This document shows, in pieces, positions 58,378 to 64,000 of a DNA stretch of 64,000 nucleotides (within the stretch, counting starts at the first letter, position 1; each line of letters opens with the position of its first letter). The translations under genes and the position numbers were made by a program. The notes beneath the pieces were generated by a model. That model saw only the letters and a list, made by a program, of their open reading frames with translations. It did not search any database and was not told where the DNA came from. The DNA comes from Flavisolibacter longurius (GTDB lineage Bacteria > Bacteroidota > Bacteroidia > Chitinophagales > Chitinophagaceae): contig JABUMY010000001.1 of NCBI GenBank assembly GCA_013327885.1, forward strand, positions 310,001 to 374,000, in the 5' to 3' direction.

Positions 58378-59592
58378 ATGCCATCGACAATCCTGGAAGA
58401 AGTCTTGAAAGCATCTGCTGCCCATTTTCACCCTGTGGTTCCCTGGCAAAAATGTGACCGGTTGCTGCTTATGGACTTTACAGCTTCAAATATCGAATTG
58501 ACAGATGACACACTCACCAATACCCAACTCTTTTCAGATTACGTAAACAGGAAACTGGCTGAGGTCGGGGCACTTTACGGCATTGGTGGCTACAATGAGC
58601 ACAGGAAGGTGTATAGTCGCAGCAAGCTTTTCGGCCCATCCCCGACAACCACTCCGGTTGTGCAAGATGGTGCTAAAGCCCCTTCCCAGTGGGAAGGGGA
58701 GGAAGAGCGTGAGCTTTCGTTGGCGGAAGAAGAAACAATTGGATACAGGTTTGCTGATCCCAACTTTTATGGAATGTTGCGGGAGTATGCGTTGCAACAC
58801 CGTGCCGTACCAACGGAAGCCGAGGCTATTTTGTGGAACGCCTTAAAAACAAAACAGCTTGCCCACTATAAGTTCCGTCGTCAGCATATTATTGACCGTT
58901 ACATTACCGATTTTGTTTGCTTAAAAAAGAAGCTGGTTGTTGAGGTGGATGGACTTATTCATCAATTACCGAAAAATGCAGAAAGTGATGAACAGCGAAC
59001 GAGGCGTTTAAAGGAGTTAGGCTTTGATGTCATCCGCTTCAGCAACGAAGAAGTGGTAAATAACTTGGAAAACGTTCTTCAGCAAATTCTCATTGCTTTA
59101 GAACAGGTAACCGAAGAAAAAAGTGTCTCCCACCTAAGTTCCCCCACCGGGGGACAGGGGGCCGAACCCCGCCGCCTTCACCTCGGCATCGACATTTGGG
59201 GTAAACCCTACACCAAGGTCATGGCGCCGCTGGATGGCATTGTGCACAGTTTTGCTTTCAACAATGCTTACGGCGATTACGGGGCTACCATCATTATTAC
59301 TCATCAACTGGATGGCATTTCGTTTCATACGCTATATGGGCATCTTAGCTTGAACTCCCTGAAAAATTTACACGAAGGCGATGTAGTGCGAAAGGGCGAT
59401 GTTTTTTGCGAATTTGGAATTCCGTTCGAGAATGGGCAATGGCCGCCGCACCTGCACTTTCAGATTATAAAGGACATGCAGGGCTGGAAAGGCGATTATC
59501 CCGGTGTGTGCCGGTTTTCGGAAAGAGAACAGTACCTGCAGAACTGCCCCGATGCTGATCTTATTTTGGGAATGATGGGAGAGGCAGGGTGA
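58378..59592 (+). CDS. M23-type peptidase with an in-frame DUF559 nuclease-like insert
   Basis: 404 residues. Residues 1-86 (ending VYSRSKLFG) and 263-404 (EPRRLHLGIDIWG onward) make one cytoplasm-like M23 metallopeptidase protein: zinc residues H268 and D272 in HLGID, H358/H360 in PPHLHFQ. Residues ~87-262 are a DUF559 domain, with PTEAEAILWNALK (145-157), FRRQHIIDRYITDFVC and VVEVDGLIHQ (about 187-195, the E-x-D catalytic-like strand) and FDVIRFSNEEV. Both edges hold G/C-rich palindromes. All M23 ligands and the whole frame are kept, so the host protein may still fold. A GATAATnn array follows the stop. Confidence 0.85.
   Translation: MPSTILEEVLKASAAHFHPVVPWQKCDRLLLMDFTASNIELTDDTLTNTQLFSDYVNRKLAEVGALYGIGGYNEHRKVYSRSKLFGPSPTTTPVVQDGAKAPSQWEGEEERELSLAEEETIGYRFADPNFYGMLREYALQHRAVPTEAEAILWNALKTKQLAHYKFRRQHIIDRYITDFVCLKKKLVVEVDGLIHQLPKNAESDEQRTRRLKELGFDVIRFSNEEVVNNLENVLQQILIALEQVTEEKSVSHLSSPTGGQGAEPRRLHLGIDIWGKPYTKVMAPLDGIVHSFAFNNAYGDYGATIIITHQLDGISFHTLYGHLSLNSLKNLHEGDVVRKGDVFCEFGIPFENGQWPPHLHFQIIKDMQGWKGDYPGVCRFSEREQYLQNCPDADLILGMMGEAG
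58636..59163 (+). mobile_element. DUF559 cassette inserted in the M23 gene
   Basis: About 528 bp (176 codons, a multiple of three). Left edge: after TTC GGC; contains a perfect palindrome CCCCTTCCCA-G-TGGGAAGGGG at 58679-58699. Right edge: before GAA CCC CGC; contains CCCCCACCGGGGGACAGGGG with GCCGAA at 59143-59165. DUF559 belongs to the restriction-endonuclease-like superfamily. The interior looks more A/T rich than the flanks. Mobility is inferred. Confidence 0.6.
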
Positions 59593-59595
59593 AGA

Positions 59596-59635
59596 GATAA
59601 TGCGATAATATGATAATGTGATAATTGGATAATGG
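59596..59635 (+). repeat. Five tandem GATAATnn units after the M23 gene
   Basis: GATAATGC, GATAATAT, GATAATGT, GATAATTG, GATAATGG, starting 3 nt after the stop; same word as at 26660. Confidence 0.9.
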
Positions 59636-59724
59636 AGCGATGTCACTTTAGTTTTCCCCCGTGAGATTTATCCGTGTTACTATAAATAAAACAACTCCTT
59701 TTTGCTAAAATATTTCAATAGCTG

Positions 59725-59994
59725 TTAACTAAGCGAACAAACGGAAAAGCCAATGAGCAATATTAAACCGGAGAGCAGAAAATAATATTGGCCATCACCG
59801 GTGCGGTTACGGTTGCGAATCATACCTATTACAAAATTGACAGGCGCCAGAAGCAAGATCAGGGTGCCACTTGTAAATAACCGGGGCATGGTGTACCCGC
59901 CGGAAGAAGAGGAACTGCCAAGCAAAAGATCCAGCAGAACCAGCAACAAGGCAATGCCTGCATTGATCAACAGCGGTCGTTTCATCTTTTGCAT
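59725..59994 (-). CDS. Small membrane protein, paralogue A
   Basis: 89 residues (alternative start at 59985). Three hydrophobic segments: LLINAGIALLLVLLDLLLG, LILLLAPVNFVIGMI and YYFLLSGLILLIGFSVCSLS. The end GFSVCSLS is shared with the next protein (GFSVCSALIR). The two genes are 32 nt apart in one direction. No function known. Confidence 0.6.
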   Translation of the reverse strand: MQKMKRPLLINAGIALLLVLLDLLLGSSSSSGGYTMPRLFTSGTLILLLAPVNFVIGMIRNRNRTGDGQYYFLLSGLILLIGFSVCSLS

Positions 59995-60026
59995 GAGCGT
60001 AATTGTTGGTTAGTAAAAAATATATT

Positions 60027-60287
60027 CTACCGGATAAGGGCACTGCACACAGAAAAGCCAATCACCAGGCTAAGCAAGGTTCCCAGCAGAAGTCCCTGTC
60101 CCGTGGGTCTTAACCTTTCAATGAAAACAAATACAACACCCAGCATAAATTGAACGATCATCCCAAAGATCCACAGGAGCCCGATGCTGATAAATGTGCC
60201 TTCGGTATTTTGGCCGAGCAGCATCAGTACCACCAGCACCATGTTGATGCCAAAAACAATGGCTGTTGTGCGCATCGCTTTGTTCAT
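60027..60287 (-). CDS. Small membrane protein, paralogue B
   Basis: 86 residues with three hydrophobic segments: TAIVFGINMVLVVLMLL, FISIGLLWIFGMIVQFMLGVVFVFI and GLLLGTLLSLVIGFSVCSALIR. Same layout and C-terminal motif as its downstream neighbour, so the pair probably arose by duplication. It follows the radical SAM gene by 20 nt and may belong to that operon. Confidence 0.6.
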   Translation of the reverse strand: MNKAMRTTAIVFGINMVLVVLMLLGQNTEGTFISIGLLWIFGMIVQFMLGVVFVFIERLRPTGQGLLLGTLLSLVIGFSVCSALIR

Positions 60288-60307
60288 GAGACTTCGATTT
60301 CAGTTGG

Positions 60308-61705
60308 CTATGACCCGTAAGCCGGTACCAGTTGTTTCAGGTATTCTTCTTTTTCATCGCGGTAAAACAGGTTCATCGTTTCAAAAGGGATAATGCGACC
60401 GTCTTTGTGCACAATGTGCACGCAGCTTTTTTTAATGGCCCGCACATCAAAATCCCAGGCATCAATAAACCGCATAATGATGATGCGAAAAAGATTGTTG
60501 TAGCCCAATCCTGGTGCATGCACTTCGGGCAGGCAGCAAAGCAATTGCTTGAATTTTTCCTCGGTTCGGTCCACCGATATACCCGTGCTGAAGATCTGTA
60601 GCATCTGCTCGTGCAATCCCCTGTCCTGCTCGTACACGATGGTATTCTTGCTGCTGTTCAGCAAAAGTTCGGGATCAACATACCGCGTCAGCGGAAAAAC
60701 CTGCCCGTTCAATTTCAGGGCATAACCCATTGCCAGCGCATCGGGGTTGCAAGGCACAGGCAGCAGGTCGTTGGGCTGAAAGATGCTTGTTTGCGCCAGG
60801 ATCTTTTTTCGTACATCCGTCAGCGTTATACGGTCGGTTGCGGGGTTAAAGCTTTCGTTACGGCCGGCAACCTGCGTGGGCTGAAACGTAACGCCTCTCA
60901 CGCAAGGTTGCTTTAATGCGTATTCAATGATCTCACCAATCTCGTCATCGTTCACACCTTGCTGCAGGGTGACCACCAGTGTGGTGGAAAGGTTCAATTT
61001 GTTCAGGTTCTCCAATGCCTGTTTTCGAATCTCCGTCAGGTCTTTTCCTCGCATCTGCAGCAGTGCTTCCGGCTTAAAAGAATCAAACTGCAGGTATACC
61101 TCAAAGTCGGGTTGGTAAGAGGCCAGCCGTTTGGCAAATTCAAAATCTTTGGCAATGCGAATACCGTTGGTATTTACCATCAGGTGCTTGATGGGTTTTG
61201 TTTTGGCGATAGCAAGAATCGCAAAAAAATCGGGATGGATCGTTGGTTCGCCGCCGCTGATCTGCACCACATCGGGTTCGCCTTCGTTGGCTACTATGAT
61301 GTCCAGCATCTTTTCCACTTCTTCTACCGTGCGGTGGCGGCCATGATGCGGCGAACTCATGGCATAGCAGGTAGGACAACTAAGGTTGCACCGGTCTGTG
61401 ATCTCGACAACGGTAAGACAACTGTGCTGTTCATGATCGGCGCACAGGCCGCAATCGTAAGGGCAGCCGTGCTGCGTTTTTGTGTTGAAGCGCAGCGGCA
61501 CTTCGGAGGGTTTGTTGTAGTTGCGGATGTTTTTGTAATACGCACTGTCGGTGGCAATGAGCACTTTCTGAAAGCCGTGTTCGGGACAGGATTTCAGCAT
61601 ATATACCATCTCGCCTTCAAACACAATTTTGGCGTCCACCCGTTTGAGGCAGTGCGGACAAAGGCTGATGGTAAAGTCGTAGTAAGTATGTGAACGTTCA
61701 GGCAT
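60308..61705 (-). CDS. Radical SAM enzyme related to tetraether lipid synthase (MJ0619/Tes type)
   Basis: 465 residues. N-terminal CPHC (16-19) and SCPEHG (C40) form a rubredoxin-like zinc site; HGCPYDCGLC has a C-x3-C-x2-C at C81/C85/C88; EITDRCNLSCPTCYA holds the radical SAM motif C106/C110/C113; ISGGEPT is the SAM-binding GGE. The C-terminal FIDAWDFDVRAIKKSCVHIVHKDGRIIPFETMN block also matches the MJ0619 group. Tes joins two lipid tails by C-C bond formation. Here the true substrate is unknown, but the 8-nt overlap with an Lgt-like gene points to a lipid or lipid-linked target. Confidence 0.82.
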   Translation of the reverse strand: MPERSHTYYDFTISLCPHCLKRVDAKIVFEGEMVYMLKSCPEHGFQKVLIATDSAYYKNIRNYNKPSEVPLRFNTKTQHGCPYDCGLCADHEQHSCLTVVEITDRCNLSCPTCYAMSSPHHGRHRTVEEVEKMLDIIVANEGEPDVVQISGGEPTIHPDFFAILAIAKTKPIKHLMVNTNGIRIAKDFEFAKRLASYQPDFEVYLQFDSFKPEALLQMRGKDLTEIRKQALENLNKLNLSTTLVVTLQQGVNDDEIGEIIEYALKQPCVRGVTFQPTQVAGRNESFNPATDRITLTDVRKKILAQTSIFQPNDLLPVPCNPDALAMGYALKLNGQVFPLTRYVDPELLLNSSKNTIVYEQDRGLHEQMLQIFSTGISVDRTEEKFKQLLCCLPEVHAPGLGYNNLFRIIIMRFIDAWDFDVRAIKKSCVHIVHKDGRIIPFETMNLFYRDEKEEYLKQLVPAYGS

Positions 61706-62453
61706 AAGAGGCCAGTAGTTTTTTGGGATGAATTAAAAACGGTGAATAATAAAGCAAGCCCGCCGCACAGGTCAACTGGATGGTGGACAAGCCAACAAAC
61801 ACCGGGTAATGCGGTTTGATCAACTCAACAAAAAACCGGAACACCAGGTAGTTGATCATAAAAAGTTTAAACAGCGCACCGGGTTCCAGCGAAAGGTTTT
61901 GCTGTACCTTTTTCAGCACCATCCAAAGGGTCAGGAGAAAACCAATCTCGTACAACATCACTGGATGCCTCTGTATGCCATCGCCTAGGTTCATGGCCCA
62001 GGGCAGGCTGCTTTCCAGTCCATAGGTTTCTTCGTACACACCCATGCTAAAACAACCGACCCGCCCAATGAGCAGGGCCAGGATCATGGGGTAAACAAAC
62101 AGGTCGCCGGACGAGCGGCTTTCGCCCATCAGTTTCTTGGTGATCTCCACACCGGTCAGCCCGCCTAAAAAACCACCCACCACTGTTTTGTTGTTGTAAA
62201 AATATGCCAATAGGTTGTCCGTCAACGTTAGTTCGTAAGGCCGTTCCAAAGAACCAATCAGGCGTGAACCCAGCAGGGCGCCAAAGATGGCTCCAATGAT
62301 CACCCAAAGCCGTGCCGGCGTTGAAAAGTTATCGCCTCCCTTTTTACGCAGGAAAAGAAAATACCGGAAGCCAATAAAAAATGCAAGCGTTTCCAGCACG
62401 GCGTGCAGCGATAGCGAAAGGGACCCAATTTGTATGTCGACAGGAAATTGCAC
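61698..62453 (-). CDS. Prolipoprotein diacylglyceryl transferase-like protein (Lgt family)
   Basis: 251 residues with about seven helices. LGSRLIGSLERPYEL, KTVVGGFLGGLTGVEITKKL (the Y/G-G-hydrophobic-GG core), and LLIGRVGCFSMGVYEETYGL (the R-x-G-x-F/C-x-N/M-G region of Lgt) are present, as is HPVMLYEIGFLL. Lgt moves diacylglycerol from phosphatidylglycerol onto lipoprotein Cys. Start is GTG at 62453, because a TAA precedes it. Being fused by overlap to the Tes-like gene, it may have a different, lipid-related role from the housekeeping Lgt. Confidence 0.8.
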   Translation of the reverse strand: MQFPVDIQIGSLSLSLHAVLETLAFFIGFRYFLFLRKKGGDNFSTPARLWVIIGAIFGALLGSRLIGSLERPYELTLTDNLLAYFYNNKTVVGGFLGGLTGVEITKKLMGESRSSGDLFVYPMILALLIGRVGCFSMGVYEETYGLESSLPWAMNLGDGIQRHPVMLYEIGFLLTLWMVLKKVQQNLSLEPGALFKLFMINYLVFRFFVELIKPHYPVFVGLSTIQLTCAAGLLYYSPFLIHPKKLLASYA

Positions 62454-62779
62454 CGCTTTATTGTTTTATCCAGGGATTACTGCACATACCGCAGGAAACA
62501 AAAACTGCGGTTAGAAAGAGAAATAAAAACCATGCATAAGCAGTCCGGATATTCATAAAGGCCAAGTTATTTCATATCCCGTAAAGATGGAAACCTGTCC
62601 TTTGTGTTTTCGCAGAACGGTTTTTTTTAAAGAAGCTTGCATGAATTTAAAAAGGGTATCCCAAACCGTTGCCCTGTCGTTAATTTATTTTTTAATTGAA
62701 TATTACCGGTAAGATTGGGTAACTTAGGAAAGCTGAACCGTCGGGCAAACGTTTTCCCTTAACCTTTAAATATTCAACT
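62454..62779. other. Divergent intergenic region
   Basis: 326 bp between the Lgt-like gene and the DUF937-OmpA gene. It should hold promoters for both. I see an AT-rich stretch around 62680-62720 and the partial box TAACTTAG near 62718, but no exact TAnnTTTG on the plus strand, no terminator and no small gene. Confidence 0.4.
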
Positions 62780-64000
62780 ATGGCCTTTAATCTTTTGGAT
62801 GCGTTCCGCAATTACCTCACGCCTGATCTTGTTGACAAAGCCAGCAGTCACCTTGGCGAAAACAGTTCCGGTATCAGCCGTGCTCTCAGTGCAGCGGTAC
62901 CGGCCTTGCTCGGTCTTTTTATCAACCGTTCGGAAAGAGGCGATACGCAAGGCTTGCTGGATGATGCCCGCAACGCCGCCGGCAGCAATGCCTTCCGGCA
63001 CCCGCAAAACCTTTTTAGTGGCGGCATGGGTTCGGCGTTAACCGACGGGGTCAATTGGTTGCAAACTACGTTTGGCGGCGCCGGCAACGATGTTGTTTCG
63101 GCCATTTCAAACTTTGCCGGTATCAAGTCCGATTCGGCCCGCGGGCTGTTTGGCATGCTGGCTCCGCTGGGACTTGGCGTGCTGGGCCGGCATGCCCAGG
63201 AATCCAACCTTTCCGCGCAGGGACTTAGTTCTTACCTGGCCGATCAAAAGCCATCGATCATGAATGCGCTGCCGGCCGGCCTCAACCTCGGTTTTCTTTT
63301 TGGCGATGAGCCCAGGAAAGTACATACGGCGGCTACGCCACACGTGGCGGAAACACGCCGCACCGAAACCGTGCACGAGGAAAAGCGCACCAACTGGCTG
63401 CCCTGGCTCCTGTTGGCGCTGGGTGCCATTGCACTGATTTATTTTTTGACCCGCAATGGTTGCAACAACGATGATGCGTTGGTGACGGATAGAGATACAA
63501 CAGCCGTAACGCCAACGGTAACCGATACAGGTACAACGGTTACAGCACCTGTGGTGACGGCGCCAACCCGCGAAAGCACACGGGTGCAATTGGCCGGTGG
63601 TACAGAGATCAATGCCTTCAGGGGCGGGGTAGAAGACCAACTGGTTGCCTGCCTCAACGATGCCGGCTGCACAGCGGGAACCGACAAGTGGTTTGATTTT
63701 GACAACATCAATTTTGAGTTGGGAAGTGCAAGGCTCACTGATTCAAGCCAGGTGCAAGTGCAGAACATTGCAGCCATTTTAAAAGCCTATCCCAATGCCA
63801 AGATCAAGATTGGTGGTTATACCGACAGAACCGGCAACGATGCCGATAACAAGCGGCTGAGCCAGCAGCGGGCCGATGCCGTGATGAATGCGATCAAAGC
63901 AGCTGGTGCCAATGCAGGCCAACTGGTAGGTGCCGAAGGATACGGATCGGAGTTTGCCAAGATGCCCGCCACCGCTACGGATGAAGAACGCAGGCAGGAC
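62780..64000 (+). CDS. DUF937-OmpA fusion protein (3' end outside window)
   Basis: 407 codons visible without a stop. Residues 1-190 are DUF937/YidB-like: NLLDAFRNYLTPDLVDKASSHLGENSSGISRALSAAVPALLGLF, with ILA/G-rich repeats. A single helix (WLPWLLLALGAIALIYFLT) lies at ~213-231, then a Thr-rich linker and an OmpA domain (KWFDFDNINFELGSARLTDSSQVQVQNIAAIL, IGGYTDRTGNDADNKRLSQQRADAVMNAI) with peptidoglycan-binding D and R. The protein likely anchors the inner membrane to the cell wall from the periplasm. Confidence 0.88.
   Translation, partial: MAFNLLDAFRNYLTPDLVDKASSHLGENSSGISRALSAAVPALLGLFINRSERGDTQGLLDDARNAAGSNAFRHPQNLFSGGMGSALTDGVNWLQTTFGGAGNDVVSAISNFAGIKSDSARGLFGMLAPLGLGVLGRHAQESNLSAQGLSSYLADQKPSIMNALPAGLNLGFLFGDEPRKVHTAATPHVAETRRTETVHEEKRTNWLPWLLLALGAIALIYFLTRNGCNNDDALVTDRDTTAVTPTVTDTGTTVTAPVVTAPTRESTRVQLAGGTEINAFRGGVEDQLVACLNDAGCTAGTDKWFDFDNINFELGSARLTDSSQVQVQNIAAILKAYPNAKIKIGGYTDRTGNDADNKRLSQQRADAVMNAIKAAGANAGQLVGAEGYGSEFAKMPATATDEERRQD

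Noticed and set aside
58636-59163. DUF559 insert considered as an intein or group I intron ORF
   Set aside because: No N-terminal Cys/Ser with His-Asn at the downstream border, no intron-like conserved RNA elements, and the domain is not a LAGLIDADG or HNH homing type.
62848-63777. Minus-strand frames opposite the DUF937-OmpA gene
   Set aside because: The plus strand gives an uninterrupted recognisable protein over the whole stretch.

Overview
The window looks like chromosome from a member of the Bacteroidota, most probably a Chitinophagaceae-type soil or water bacterium. The signs are type IX secretion sorting tails on two exported proteins, start codons mostly without Shine-Dalgarno sequences, several TAnnTTTG promoter boxes close to starts, a membrane-bound LytTR regulator, a phenylacetyl-CoA epoxidase locus, and the gene order ftsX / DUF3098 / uppP. 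Genus and species cannot be fixed from sequence alone.

Layout. 1-6.5 kb: the end of an exopolysaccharide cluster (two GT2 glycosyltransferases, methyltransferase, polysaccharide deacetylase, GT4 transferase, polyprenyl-phosphate sugar transferase). 6.6-11.7 kb: phenylacetyl-CoA epoxidase genes paaA, paaB, paaC and a separate paaE, with an AlkA-like DNA glycosylase 2 nt behind paaC and no paaD in the expected place. 11.9-16 kb: PfkB-type kinase, membrane protein, HicAB toxin-antitoxin pair, lamin-tail-domain secreted protein. 16-17.3 kb: asd behind what looks like a Lys/Thr attenuator. 17.5-25.3 kb: two RAYT transposases with REP palindromes, a T9SS substrate, an Lnt-like acyltransferase and small unknown genes. 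25.3-33.8 kb: tRNA-Thr, pncB, a secreted S15 hydrolase divergent from a gamma-glutamyltransferase, a glycerophosphodiesterase, an HD hydrolase and an MsrB-like protein. 34-44 kb: pdxA, rsmA, a 2-hydroxyacid dehydrogenase, greA, a HIT protein, ruvC, a flippase-like protein and a DUF3108 protein. 44-49.8 kb: a frameshifted RAYT, an MBL hydrolase, a UMF1-type transporter and the uppP-DUF3098-ftsX operon. 50-58.3 kb: leuS, a nuclease/phosphatase, a fourth RAYT and a LytTR regulator with a candidate operator next to it. 58.4-64 kb: an M23 peptidase interrupted in frame by a DUF559 nuclease-like cassette, two related small membrane proteins, a tetraether-lipid-synthase-like radical SAM enzyme overlapping an Lgt-like gene, and a partial DUF937-OmpA protein.

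Two themes run across the window. First, there are about sixteen short tandem arrays of degenerate words with a fixed period of 7 or 8 nt. Many begin at or within a few nucleotides of a stop codon, several occur as inverted pairs around an intergenic region, and some have entered reading frames (paaC start, paaE linker, probably leuS, the 3' end of the glycerophosphodiesterase). Second, mobile palindromes are common: four RAYT loci of two subfamilies each carry their own REP hairpins, and a C-rich/G-rich palindrome occurs both beside the DUF559 insert and inside paaB. Together with the putative asd and greA leader terminators, the radical SAM/Lgt-like pair and the LytTR operator, these are the points most worth following up.
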